Shown piece by piece: positions 18,397 to 26,958 of a stretch of DNA of 64,000 bases. The stretch is from positions 62,001 through 126,000 of the forward strand of contig NZ_JAUAMB010000004.1 of the NCBI RefSeq assembly GCF_031010175.1. The letters run 5' to 3'. How positions within the stretch are numbered: position 1 is the first letter of the stretch; every line of letters starts with the position of its first letter. The notes under the pieces were generated by a model. The model was not told the DNA's origin, ran no database searches, and worked only from the letters and a program-made list of their open reading frames with translations. The stretch comes from Halomonas sp. SpR1. GTDB lineage: Bacteria > Pseudomonadota > Gammaproteobacteria > Pseudomonadales > Halomonadaceae. Position numbers and translations under genes: made by a program.

Positions 18397-18508
18397 GTTT
18401 AATGAATCTTGCTATGTCCGTATCGGTGGGGTAATCGTCCTTGCCGACATGGGGCGCAGCGCTGACACTCTCTCTAATGCTTGAGTATCCCACTAGCGGA
18501 GAGAGACT

Positions 18509-19513
18509 GTGACTCGCCATGTTGCTCTATTTGCCTACCCCGACTGCCAACTGCTGGATATCAGCGGCCCCTGGCAGGTGTTTGCCAGCGCCAATGCGTT
18601 AAGTCCCCGGCCGCTCTATCAGTTGATCCTGGTTGCCGATGCCGTAGGCCCAGTGGCCACCAACGGCGGCTTAGCCGTGCACGCTACGCACACCTACCAC
18701 CAACTTAAAGATTTATTGCCCCTGGATACGCTGTTGGTGGCGGGGGGCAGTGGCGTGATGCAGCAGCGTGAAATAGCCGCTGTGAAACAGGCGCTTAGTG
18801 ACGTCGCCCCAGCGGTACGACGGCTTGGGTCGATCTGCTCCGGGGCATTTTTATTAGCCGCTGCAGGGTTGCTGGATGAATGCCGCGTCACCACCCACTG
18901 GCGCCATGCACCTCAACTGGCGGATGAGTACCCCGCACTAAGCGTCGAGCCTGATGCGCTCTATATCGAAAGTAACGGTCGCTACACCAGCGCCGGTGTC
19001 ACGGCGGGGATTGATTTGGCACTTTCGCTGGTCGAGGCGGATCACGGAGCAGGGCTAGCCGGGCGGGTGGCTCGTGAGTTAGTAGTATTTTTGCAGCGCC
19101 CAGGCGGGCAATCGCAGTTCAGCGAGGTGCTGCGGCACCAGCAAGAGGCGGGGCCGCTGCGCCGCTTGCTGGATCGACTCCACGCCGACCCCAGCGTGGA
19201 TCATGGGCTTGAGAGCATGGCCGACCTGATGGCGGTCTCCCCGCGCCATTTAACCCGGCTGTTTAGACGCTACTTAAATACCACTCCCGGCGCTTACCTC
19301 ACCCAACTACGTCTTGAACAAGCGCGCCTGGCACTGCTTCACGAGCGCGAACAGCTCTCCCTTGAGCGCCTGGCGCAGCGCTGGCGGCTGGGCGGTGCAG
19401 AGCAGCTGCGCCGCCAGTTTCAGCGCTACTACGGCGTATCACCTTCGGTCTATCGCCAACGCTTCGCGTCTTCCCAAACGGGTCTTATTCAGGAGAGTCT
19501 CTCATGCCTTTAA
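18509..19513 (+). CDS. GlxA-type AraC-family regulator with DJ-1/PfpI domain
   Basis: 334 residues. Residues 1-190 form a class I amidotransferase-like DJ-1/PfpI domain (LFAYPDCQLLDISGPWQVFASAN, LGSICSGAFLLAAAGLLDECRVTTHW) of the kind found in GlxA and ArgR-like AraC regulators. The C-terminus carries two AraC helix-turn-helix motifs: MADLMAVSPRHLTRLFRRYLNTTPGAYLTQLR and LAQRWRLGGAEQLRRQFQRYYGVSPSVYRQRF. The start is GTG with GGAGA six bases upstream. It overlaps the start of the MFS gene by 10 bases and probably controls it. Inducer unknown. Confidence 0.92.
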   Translation: MTRHVALFAYPDCQLLDISGPWQVFASANALSPRPLYQLILVADAVGPVATNGGLAVHATHTYHQLKDLLPLDTLLVAGGSGVMQQREIAAVKQALSDVAPAVRRLGSICSGAFLLAAAGLLDECRVTTHWRHAPQLADEYPALSVEPDALYIESNGRYTSAGVTAGIDLALSLVEADHGAGLAGRVARELVVFLQRPGGQSQFSEVLRHQQEAGPLRRLLDRLHADPSVDHGLESMADLMAVSPRHLTRLFRRYLNTTPGAYLTQLRLEQARLALLHEREQLSLERLAQRWRLGGAEQLRRQFQRYYGVSPSVYRQRFASSQTGLIQESLSCL

Positions 19514-20667
19514 CCGTCACCCTGTTATCACTCTGCCAAGCGTTACTGGTCACTGGCAATGTGTTGTTGATCGCTGTGTCACCGCTGATCGGGGCGTCGT
19601 TGGCCCCCAATGCCTCCTGGTCCACCGCGCCGGTGGCTACCCAGTGGCTGGGATTGATGTGCGCCACCATTCCCGCCTCGTTAATCATGGCCAGGCTGGG
19701 TCGTAAACGCGGCTTTGTACTGGGCAATATCGTTGGCTTGGTGGGCGCGCTGGTCGCCGTGCAGGCGCTGATCGGCGAACGTTTTGCACTGTTCTTGCTA
19801 GCAACCTGGTTGATCGGTATTGGCATTGGCTTTGGTCAGCTCTATCGCTTTGCCGCCGTGGAGGCCGCCCCCGCGCCGATGCGTGACCGGGCGATTGGCT
19901 TGGTGATGGGCGGCGGTGTGCTGGCCGCGTTTGCCGGGCCGTGGCTGGCCAGAGTGAGCCGTGAGTTGGGCGAGGTGCCGTTTTTGGGCAGTTTTGTGGG
20001 CCTGGCTGCGCTCTACGCTCTGGCGTTGGTGGTGCTGATGTTGACGCAACTGCCGCCTGCATCCCGTACCCACGGCGAAGGCAGCGCACTGCCGCTGGGC
20101 AAGATACTCCGCCAGCCTGGATTTATTGTGGCAGTGAGTGCGGCGATGGTGGGGTATGGCGTGATGAACCTGGCCATGACCGCCACCCCGCTGGCCATGG
20201 CGGGTGCCGGGCACCACTTTAACCACGTTTCCATGACCATTCAGTGGCATGTGGTGGCGATGTTTTTACCTTCATTCTTTACTGGTCATTTAGCCACTCG
20301 CTTCGGGGCCAAACAGGTCATCGTGGCCGGCTGCCTGCTGCTGGTCGCAAGTGCCTTGGTCGCTCAGTGGGGTATCGGCTTAGCCGGTTTCAATGTGGCG
20401 CTGATTCTGCTGGGCCTGGGCTGGAACTTCACCTTTCTGCCCGCCACCGGGCTGCTCACCGAGAGTTATCGTCCAGTGGATAAAGCGCGCACCCAGGCCG
20501 CCAACGAGTTTTTAGTGTTTGGCACCGCGGCCATCACTGCGTTGCTCGCCGGGCCTTTGGTGAGCAGCCTAGGCTGGGCGACGCTTAATCTACTGCTGAT
20601 CCCTATCGCGCTGGTGCCCCTGGCGGTGCTGGTGTGGCAGCAGCGAGCCAGACTGGCAAACGCTTAA
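19504..20667 (+). CDS. MFS transporter
   Basis: 387 residues with about 12 hydrophobic segments. The loop motif MARLGRKRGF between helices 2 and 3 and YRFAAVEAAPAPMRDRAIGLVMGGG are typical of the major facilitator superfamily. It begins inside the end of the GlxA-type regulator gene, so the two form one transcription unit. The substrate cannot be told from the sequence; drug or metabolite export is possible. Its stop overlaps that of the convergent HAD gene by four bases. Confidence 0.9.
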   Translation: MPLTVTLLSLCQALLVTGNVLLIAVSPLIGASLAPNASWSTAPVATQWLGLMCATIPASLIMARLGRKRGFVLGNIVGLVGALVAVQALIGERFALFLLATWLIGIGIGFGQLYRFAAVEAAPAPMRDRAIGLVMGGGVLAAFAGPWLARVSRELGEVPFLGSFVGLAALYALALVVLMLTQLPPASRTHGEGSALPLGKILRQPGFIVAVSAAMVGYGVMNLAMTATPLAMAGAGHHFNHVSMTIQWHVVAMFLPSFFTGHLATRFGAKQVIVAGCLLLVASALVAQWGIGLAGFNVALILLGLGWNFTFLPATGLLTESYRPVDKARTQAANEFLVFGTAAITALLAGPLVSSLGWATLNLLLIPIALVPLAVLVWQQRARLANA

Positions 20668-21110
20668 AAATCCCCCGGCGCGCACTGCAGGCAAGTAAGC
20701 CCGAGCGCGCGCCACTGGGCGACCACAGCGTCACGGTCATCCAGTACCAGCCAAGGCTCAAAGCCGTCGCTGCGCATACGCTCCAGAAGTGCCTCTTTCA
20801 CAATTTCATCATCCACATGATCATCGCCCTCAGGGCGCAAATACATGGCATCAAAGGGGATGGTGTGGCGCTCTAACCAGCATTGGGTATGCGCCCGGTG
20901 GCTATCCGGACGCCCGCTACAAATCACGATCTGCTGGCCTTGGGCTTTCAGGATTTTGACCAGCCTGGCCACTGCTTCGATTACTGGCGCTTCGGCCATA
21001 TGGGCAAAGAAGGGCTCCCACTGTTTTTGGCTGCCCAGCACCCAGTCGCTGACCTGGTGAGGGTGAAACTCGGCTAAGGTGCCGTCAATATCAACAATGA
21101 CTGCGGACAT
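20664..21110 (-). CDS. HAD-type phosphatase (polynucleotide kinase 3-prime phosphatase-like)
   Basis: 148 residues. The HAD nucleophile motif VIVDIDGTLAEF (catalytic D7, D9), motif II in ICSGRPDSHR and acidic motif LVLDDRDAVVAQWRALGLTCLQC are present. The R-P-(D/E)-GDDH spacing (LRPEGDDHVDDEIVKEALL) resembles the phosphatase half of T4-type polynucleotide kinase, often seen as a free-standing protein. Here it is the last gene of an ABC importer operon, 10 bases after the metallo-hydrolase, so it may remove phosphate from an imported phosphorylated compound. That role is inference. Confidence 0.85.
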   Translation of the reverse strand: MSAVIVDIDGTLAEFHPHQVSDWVLGSQKQWEPFFAHMAEAPVIEAVARLVKILKAQGQQIVICSGRPDSHRAHTQCWLERHTIPFDAMYLRPEGDDHVDDEIVKEALLERMRSDGFEPWLVLDDRDAVVAQWRALGLTCLQCAPGDF

Positions 21111-21120
21111 GCAAAACTCC

Positions 21121-22188
21121 CTAAACAGAAAAAGTAGCTAAATGAGAATTAACAGGGAAACGCTGAGCAGTGCAGAGCCGATCACTGAGCAGGCTACGCC
21201 AGGCAGTTAATTCGTTATCGCAAAGTGGGGTAAATAGCGGGACTACTTGAGTGGCGCCCAACTGCTCGGCGAGCGCCACCAGGTGCGACGCACGCAGGTG
21301 AACATTCCAGCGCTGCCAGCTTATCTTGCCCGCCGCTAGCTGGGCGCGGCGATCAGGGGTTAGGTAACCGGTGTGGAGCAGATGGTGATCGGGCCACTGC
21401 GCAGGGGTATCGTTGCGGTCACTTATTAATCGGAGTAGGGCATTTTCATCATTTGCTCGTGCCAACACACTGGCGATAGCGACATCGATCCCAGGCCGTC
21501 GCAGCGTTTCAGGCAGTGCCAATAGCGCGGCCAGGTTGTGGCGAATCAGCGGGTCGATGGCGAGCGTTAACTGATGCTGATCCGCTTCTTCCGCCAGGCA
21601 TAGCGACATTTCCAGAGCGCGGCCGGTTTCCGGCACCGGCAACGCCAGCGGTTGATAAAGGTGCTTACTAATGGCCCGCACGCAATGCGCTTGGGGCTGG
21701 TCGTAGCTGCCGTAGGAGGCATCCAGTAGCGCAACACGCGCCGGCGGGGGCGTATCAAAAGGAAACAGTCGCGACTCAAAACAGGCATCGCCGCTATAGA
21801 AAACGCCGCCTTCCACCGCTAAATGTAGCCACACGCCGCCTAGGGAATGCCCCGCCTGGCCGGTGGTGACGGTGATGCCTTCCACCTCTAGCGAGCCGCG
21901 CTCGGGCAGGGGGCGCCAGGCGCGGTTGGGAGGTAGTGCCTTGGCCACCAGCGGTGTGCAGTAAAGTGGTACGTCTTCCGCTAGTTCGGCCACGCCGCCG
22001 ATATGATCAATATGGTCGTGGCTAATCAGTACGGCATCCACTGCTAGGCTGTTCGCCCAGGTGATGGTGTCATTCGGGTGGAGCGCGCCGCCTGCATCGA
22101 GCAGTAGGCGTTTCCCCTGGGCTTCTACCACTATCGCGGCAAGGCCTTTGTCGCCTAAGCCACTGAGAATTTCGATAGTGACACTCAT
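21121..22188 (-). CDS. Metallo-beta-lactamase-fold hydrolase
   Basis: 355 residues, cytoplasmic. It has the metal-binding motif SHDHIDHIGG, a downstream histidine in GQAGHSLGGVW and FYSGDACFESRLF, as in RNase Z/PhnP-type metallo-hydrolases that cleave phosphodiesters. I chose the ATG at 22188 because it overlaps the stop of the ABC ATPase gene (ATGA) and gives the normal family N-terminus MSVTIEILSGLGDKG. The C-terminal third (LRRPGIDVAIASVLARANDENALL, LRASHLVALAEQLGATQVVPLFTPLC) is family-specific and unfamiliar to me. Being embedded in an importer operon, it probably acts on the imported substrate. Confidence 0.9.
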   Translation of the reverse strand: MSVTIEILSGLGDKGLAAIVVEAQGKRLLLDAGGALHPNDTITWANSLAVDAVLISHDHIDHIGGVAELAEDVPLYCTPLVAKALPPNRAWRPLPERGSLEVEGITVTTGQAGHSLGGVWLHLAVEGGVFYSGDACFESRLFPFDTPPPARVALLDASYGSYDQPQAHCVRAISKHLYQPLALPVPETGRALEMSLCLAEEADQHQLTLAIDPLIRHNLAALLALPETLRRPGIDVAIASVLARANDENALLRLISDRNDTPAQWPDHHLLHTGYLTPDRRAQLAAGKISWQRWNVHLRASHLVALAEQLGATQVVPLFTPLCDNELTAWRSLLSDRLCTAQRFPVNSHLATFSV

Positions 22189-23300
22189 TGGTCGGGCTCC
22201 AGACACCAGCCCTGGTGAAGGCTGATAGCAATCTGGCTACCCAGTGCAGGCGCGCTATGATGGTAGGCCAGCAGCGTTTCGCCGCTGGGCAGGCGCAGGG
22301 TGAGTTCATAACGCTCGCCGCGGAATATCACGCTTTCCACCTGGGCGGCAAGCTGACTAGGCGTGGGGGTTGCGGAGGAGGAGGAGGAGGAGAGTGCCGT
22401 GCTGATCTGAATATGCTCCGGGCGCACCAGTACCGTTTGGGTTCGCTCGGATTCGATGGCGTTGAGCCCGCGCATCAGAGCTGTGCTCTCAAGGCGCTTC
22501 CCAGGTTGACCGGCGGCGACCTTTAATTGGCTGCCCTGGCCGATAAAGCCTGCTACCCAGGCGGTACGCGGCTGACGGTAAAGGGTTTCGGGAGCACCCC
22601 ACTGAACCAGCTTACCCGCTTTCATCACGGCGATTTTATCCGCCAACGCCATGGCTTCGGTCTGATCGTGGGTCACATAGACCAGGGTAGCGCCAGTGCG
22701 CTGGTGAAAATCGCGGAAGCTGTGCTCCATGGTGGCGCGCAGGTGGCGGTCAAGGTTGGCCAGTGGCTCATCCAGGAGCACCACCGAAGGGTCGCTGACC
22801 AGGCAGCGCGCGAGAGCGACACGCTGGCGCTGGCCGCCGCTAAGCGCCTGGGGCATGCGATCGGCGAAAGCATCGAGCTCCACCAGGGCCAGGGCCTGCT
22901 GCACCCTTTGCTGATACGTTGCCCCGCGCAGGCCGCGCAGTTTTATGGGGTAGCCCACGTTGTCAGCCACGCTCATATGCGGCCATAGCGCATAGGATTG
23001 GAACACCATGGCCATATTGCGCTGTTCCGGGGGCACATGGGTATCAGTGCCTGCCAGGGTGCGACTGGCTAATTGGATAGTGCCTTCGTTGACCGTTTCA
23101 AAACCTGCCAACATGCGCAGCATGGTGGTTTTTCCGCAGCCGCTAGGGCCGAGCAGGGCAACAAACTCACCTGGATTAATTTCTAGCGATAATGCATCCA
23201 CAGCAGTGTGTTCGCCAAAGCGTTTGGTCACGCGGTCAATCGCTAGCCCTGCTGTGCTTAACCCTGCTGTGCTTAACCCTGATGTGTTTAGCCCTGCCAT
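22185..23300 (-). CDS. ABC importer ATP-binding protein (FbpC/PotA-like)
   Basis: 371 residues. Walker A GPSGCGKTT, Q loop MVFQSYALWPHM, signature LSGGQRQRVALAR, Walker B VVLLDEPLANLD and H-loop YVTHDQTEAMAL, plus a C-terminal TOBE-like regulatory domain. The first 20 residues repeat the pentapeptide GL(S/N)T(A/S) and are encoded by a 15-bp tandem repeat. AAGGAG stands eight bases before the ATG at 23300, so the repeats are translated. The gene overlaps the permease gene by 13 bases and the hydrolase gene by four. Confidence 0.95.
   Translation of the reverse strand: MAGLNTSGLSTAGLSTAGLAIDRVTKRFGEHTAVDALSLEINPGEFVALLGPSGCGKTTMLRMLAGFETVNEGTIQLASRTLAGTDTHVPPEQRNMAMVFQSYALWPHMSVADNVGYPIKLRGLRGATYQQRVQQALALVELDAFADRMPQALSGGQRQRVALARCLVSDPSVVLLDEPLANLDRHLRATMEHSFRDFHQRTGATLVYVTHDQTEAMALADKIAVMKAGKLVQWGAPETLYRQPRTAWVAGFIGQGSQLKVAAGQPGKRLESTALMRGLNAIESERTQTVLVRPEHIQISTALSSSSSSATPTPSQLAAQVESVIFRGERYELTLRLPSGETLLAYHHSAPALGSQIAISLHQGWCLEPDQ
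23247..23291. repeat. Three-copy 15-bp in-frame tandem repeat in ABC ATPase N-terminus
   Basis: Two identical copies of CCCTGCTGTGCTTAA and a third differing at three bases lie end to end, with a partial fourth at the start codon. Being a multiple of three, copy number changes would only lengthen or shorten the N-terminus ahead of the first beta strand. Confidence 0.9.
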
Positions 23301-25000
23301 GGAATCACTCCTTTAGGTAGCCGCGGGGCCAGCAAACTGAGCGTCAGCATCAGCGAGGCGACCATCATCACCACCAGCACTGACACCGCAGAGGCCAGCA
23401 CGCTTTCACCGCCTTCGTCGAGGTTGAAAATCAGTACGCCGAGGGTTTCGTTACCGGCGCTCCAGAGCAGCGCTGATACGGTGAGTTCGTTGACCGCCAG
23501 CAAGAACACCAGCAGCCCACCGGCGAATAGCGCGGGCGCCACCAGCGGTAAAATAATGCTGCCCAGGCGCCGCCAGGGGCCTGCCCCGGCTAACTGTGCC
23601 GCCTCTTCAAGAGAGGGATCCAGCTGCGCCAGGCTGGCCGCGACAGGTTTGACGCAGACCACCAGAAAGCGCGCCAGATAGGCGATAAAAATCAGCCCTA
23701 AGGTGCCGTAAAGCGCCACATTGATAATCGGCAGAGGACGCACAAATAGCAGGATGCAGGCAATCGCCAAGACCACGCCGGGCAGCGCATAGGGGATTTC
23801 GATAGCACTAAGCACCACCCCTCGCCAGCGCTCCGGTAGACGCTGTAGCCGGTAAGCCAAAGGCAGGCTTAGCAGCATCAGCACCAGGGCCGCACTACCC
23901 GCAAGCCAAAGGCTGTTGTTCACCGCCCGCCAGGTGGCGCCTTGGCGGCCCAACACTTCAACGTAAGCGTTCAGGGTGACTGTCTCGGCGTTAAGCGGCA
24001 CGCCCATGGCGGGCACCAGTGAACTGATAATCAGAGCGAGCAGCGGTGCGACCAGAATAATCAGTAAGATCCCGACCAGCGTGGCGGTTACCAGCGAGCG
24101 CCAGCGGCCCAGGGTGAAATCGTGGGAGCGTCCACTATGGCCGCCCAGCCCAAAGCGACTGCGCCCCATCAACTGCTGCTGCAGCGCGACGCCCGCTAAG
24201 GCCAGCACTCCAATCAGCAGAGCCAGGGCGGCCATCTCGGCCAACACGCCGGTGCCGAAGTTGGCCATACGCTGGTAGATCAGCGTGGGCAGCACGTAAT
24301 AGCCGGCGGGAATGCCCAGCATGGCGGGAATGCCGAAGTTGCCCAGGCTGGAGATAAACGCCATCGCGCCCCCGGCGATCAAGCCGCTACGGGTCACAGG
24401 CATAATAATATGGCCCCAAACTTGGGTTTGTTTGGCGCCACTAATGCGGGCGGCTTCGATAAGCTCGCGAGGCAGCGAAAGCAGGCTGGTGCGCAGAGCT
24501 AGAAACACCAGCGGCGCGCTTTGAATACCTAACAGCAGCGCAATGCCTTCAGCCGAGTAGAGCGGCTGCGGGCTGCCTAACGGCGGCGCCATGCCAATAC
24601 TTTTCAGTAGCGGGCTGGCCGGGCCAAACAGCTGCAGCCAGCTCAGCGCGGTAACCTGAGGTGGAATCATCATTGGCAACATAAAGCAGAACACCAGCCA
24701 CGCTTTGCCACGCACATTAGTCAGCGTGATGGCAAAGGCGAACAGGCTGCCCAGCAGCAGGGCGATCAGCATGCCAAGCCCTGAGGTGTATAGGCTATGC
24801 CAGAGTGCTCGCCAAGTACTGGCGCTGTTGAGTACCTGCCATAGCGGTGACTGTCGCCCTTGGGTAAGGTCGCTCAACGCCTCGATCAGCAGGCGCAGGC
24901 TGGGCGCCAGACTGAGCAGCACAATGGCGATCAACAGGCTGGAAAGCAGCCAGCGATGCTGGCTGCCGTACTTATTGTCGTAGTTGAGAGCGGGCGTCAT
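23288..25000 (-). CDS. ABC importer permease with two fused membrane domains (FbpB-like)
   Basis: 570 residues with about 12 membrane helices. Two BPD_transp_1 halves are visible, each with its EAA loop: ELIEAARISGAKQTQVWGHIIMPVTRSG (first half) and SLEEAAQLAGAGPWRRLGSIILPLVAPA (second half). Such fused permeases belong to the iron(III)/2-aminoethylphosphonate class. It starts two bases after the binding-protein stop. The single fused protein replaces the usual pair of permease subunits. Confidence 0.93.
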   Translation of the reverse strand: MTPALNYDNKYGSQHRWLLSSLLIAIVLLSLAPSLRLLIEALSDLTQGRQSPLWQVLNSASTWRALWHSLYTSGLGMLIALLLGSLFAFAITLTNVRGKAWLVFCFMLPMMIPPQVTALSWLQLFGPASPLLKSIGMAPPLGSPQPLYSAEGIALLLGIQSAPLVFLALRTSLLSLPRELIEAARISGAKQTQVWGHIIMPVTRSGLIAGGAMAFISSLGNFGIPAMLGIPAGYYVLPTLIYQRMANFGTGVLAEMAALALLIGVLALAGVALQQQLMGRSRFGLGGHSGRSHDFTLGRWRSLVTATLVGILLIILVAPLLALIISSLVPAMGVPLNAETVTLNAYVEVLGRQGATWRAVNNSLWLAGSAALVLMLLSLPLAYRLQRLPERWRGVVLSAIEIPYALPGVVLAIACILLFVRPLPIINVALYGTLGLIFIAYLARFLVVCVKPVAASLAQLDPSLEEAAQLAGAGPWRRLGSIILPLVAPALFAGGLLVFLLAVNELTVSALLWSAGNETLGVLIFNLDEGGESVLASAVSVLVVMMVASLMLTLSLLAPRLPKGVIPWQG

Positions 25001-25002
25001 GA

Positions 25003-26007
25003 TTACCCGCCGAACAGATCGCTAAAGCGCTGTTTAAGCTCGGCTTCCTGGGCCAGTGCCTGCTCAGTGTCAACCGGCATCAATTTAATGCTATCGCGCT
25101 CCGGGAAGCCTTCCGGCGGGGCAACGTCGTTATGGGCGGGCAGGTAACCCTGCTGGCTGACCAGTGCCTGGCCCTGCTGGGAAAGCACAAAATCAACGAA
25201 CTTTTGCGCGGCATCGACATTCTTTGCGCCCTGCATAATGGCGACTGGCTCGGTGACCGCACTCACGCCCTCTTCAGGAAATACGAATTCTACCGGCGAG
25301 CCTTTGGCGGCTTCGCGAATCGGCAGAAAGTCCACCACAATGCCATAGGGCTTGGTGCCTGCGGCCACGGCGTTAAATACACCACCATTGCCCCCTTGGG
25401 CTTCGGTGCGATTGGCGTGCAATGCGTCGTAGTACTCGGCGCCTAATGCTGGATTGGTGCTAATTGCTGCCATATGGATCAGTGCAGCGCCGGAGTAGAG
25501 CGGACTGGGCATGGTGACCAACCCTTCGTAGTCAGGTCCCAGTAGGTCTTGCCAGCTCTGCGGCTGATGTTCGGCGCCGGTGTTATAGACAATCCCGGTA
25601 GTGATCAGCTTGGTGCCGTAGTAGTAGCCTTCCGGGTCATATAGGTCGGCGTCATACCCTTGACGCTCATCGCTCAGGTACGGCTGTAAATGCCCCTCCT
25701 GCTTGAGTGATTCCATGGTCATGCTGTCGGCAATCAGCAGCACGTCGGGGTTGCTCACCCCGGCCGCTAGCTCCGAGCGTAGCCGGGTCATTAAGCGCGT
25801 GGTGCCGTCGCGTACCCACTCCACTTCGATGTCGGGATAGGCCGCTTCAAAGGCGTCAACGGTCTGTTGGGCGTCACTATTGGGCTGGCTGGTGTAGAGC
25901 GTCAGCGTTTCGTTGGCCGCAACCTGAGCCGAAAGGGAAAAACTGGCTACCGCAACGGCAGCAGTAAGAGCAGATACCGGGATAGATGCCAGGGGGCGCT
26001 TCAACAT
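25003..26007 (-). CDS. ABC importer periplasmic binding protein (iron/aminoethylphosphonate class)
   Basis: 334 residues with a signal peptide (LASIPVSALTAAVAVASFSLSAQVAA, cleavage near 31). The mature protein starts ETLTLYTSQPNSDAQQTVDAF and contains NPDVLLIADSMTMESLKQEGHL and EPVAIMQGAKNVDAAQKFVDFVLSQQGQALV, as in the FbpA/PhnS-like extracellular binding proteins. The tyrosine pair used by ferric-binding FbpA near the C-terminus is not evident, so a small anion such as a phosphonate or phosphate ester fits better than iron. GGAGG lies eight bases ahead of the ATG. First gene of the operon, divergent from a DeoR regulator. Confidence 0.92.
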   Translation of the reverse strand: MLKRPLASIPVSALTAAVAVASFSLSAQVAANETLTLYTSQPNSDAQQTVDAFEAAYPDIEVEWVRDGTTRLMTRLRSELAAGVSNPDVLLIADSMTMESLKQEGHLQPYLSDERQGYDADLYDPEGYYYGTKLITTGIVYNTGAEHQPQSWQDLLGPDYEGLVTMPSPLYSGAALIHMAAISTNPALGAEYYDALHANRTEAQGGNGGVFNAVAAGTKPYGIVVDFLPIREAAKGSPVEFVFPEEGVSAVTEPVAIMQGAKNVDAAQKFVDFVLSQQGQALVSQQGYLPAHNDVAPPEGFPERDSIKLMPVDTEQALAQEAELKQRFSDLFGG

Positions 26008-26074
26008 GGGTAGACCTCCAGTGAGTGAACCCCACCTAATCTACTGTCATCTGCTTACAACAAAGTGACACTAT

Positions 26075-26126
26075 GCTTTCGTTCAACGTTTTGTGGCTTT
26101 CGTTTGCCGCACTTTTTGCTTTCGTT
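26075..26126 (+). promoter_or_regulatory. Triple direct repeat GCTTTCGTT, probable DeoR-family operator
   Basis: Identical 9-mers GCTTTCGTT occur at 26075-26083, 26096-26104 and 26118-26126, spaced 21 and 22 bp, about two helical turns. They lie between the divergent binding-protein and DeoR starts. DeoR-family proteins such as AgaR and GlpR bind repeated elements around CTTTCG/TTTCG, so this fits an operator for the adjacent regulator. Confidence 0.75.
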
Positions 26127-26141
26127 GCGCTGAGAGGGGTT

Positions 26142-26894
26142 ATGCGTCAGTTCGAACGTCGACAACAACTGTTACAGCGAATTCATTCCCAGGGGCGCCA
26201 ATCGGTAGACAGCCTGGCAGCCGAGTTTGGGGTGTCGGTGCAGACCCTGCGCGGGGACATTCGTTACCTAGCCGATAAAGGCTTGGTGCTGCGCCGTCAA
26301 GGCGAGGTGCTGCCATTTCCCGAACAGGAGAATATCGGCTACGACCAGCGTCAGATCGTCAACGTGGCGGGTAAACGGCAGATTGCGGCGCGGGCAGCGA
26401 GTTTGGTACAGGATCATCAAGCGCTATTTCTGGGCACGGGCACCACGGTTGAGCAACTGGCCGATGCGCTAAGTGAGAAGCACGGCTTGCATATCATGAC
26501 CAATAATCTGCATGCACTGATTAAGCTGTGCCAGCTTAAGTGTGAGTTAGTCGTGGCGGGTGGGCGCGTACGTCGGCGCGACCAGGATGTGATCGGCGGC
26601 GATGCCTGGCGCTTTTTTCAACGCTACCGGGCCGACGTGGGCATCGTGTCGGTGGGGGGAATGGATAGCCATGGCCAGCTTTATGACTACAACGACGACG
26701 AAGTGATGGCCCGTGAGGCGCTGTTGGCCCATGCCGGTTATCGAGTGCTGGTGCTGGATAAAACCAAGTTCGACCTGCCACTGCGCTGCGCTGCAGGCCA
26801 ACTAGGGGATTATGATGCCGTGGTGACCGATGTGCCGCTGCCAGACAGACTACGCAGCCCGCTGGCTGCCCAAGGCGTTCGGTTTTTGGGGTAA
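26142..26894 (+). CDS. DeoR/GlpR-family transcriptional regulator
   Basis: 250 residues from MRQFERRQQLLQRIHSQGRQSVDSLAAEFGVSVQTLRGDIRYL, the DeoR helix-turn-helix. The sensor domain has the nucleotide/sugar-phosphate binding signatures FLGTGTTVEQLAD, MTNNLHALIKL, ELVVAGGRVRRRDQDVIG and LVLDKTKFDLPLR. The frame opens further upstream, but that part would run through the operator repeats; AGAGGGG just before 26142 supports this start. Members of the family sense phosphorylated sugars or intermediates, which suits control of an importer with a phosphatase and a metallo-hydrolase. Confidence 0.93.
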   Translation: MRQFERRQQLLQRIHSQGRQSVDSLAAEFGVSVQTLRGDIRYLADKGLVLRRQGEVLPFPEQENIGYDQRQIVNVAGKRQIAARAASLVQDHQALFLGTGTTVEQLADALSEKHGLHIMTNNLHALIKLCQLKCELVVAGGRVRRRDQDVIGGDAWRFFQRYRADVGIVSVGGMDSHGQLYDYNDDEVMAREALLAHAGYRVLVLDKTKFDLPLRCAAGQLGDYDAVVTDVPLPDRLRSPLAAQGVRFLG

Positions 26895-26958
26895 AGGTTC
26901 GCTTTACTGGTTGCTGCTATGCTTAGAGATGATTACTGGTGTAGCGAGGGAAACAATC

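Noticed and set aside
25003..26007. Ferric iron-binding protein (FbpA)
   Set aside because: I could not find the expected paired tyrosines, and the linked hydrolase and phosphatase do not fit iron uptake.
26073..26141. Hydrophobic N-terminal extension of the DeoR regulator (a possible membrane anchor)
   Set aside because: The hydrophobic residues come from the TTTCGTT operator repeats read in frame; a good ribosome site precedes the later ATG.
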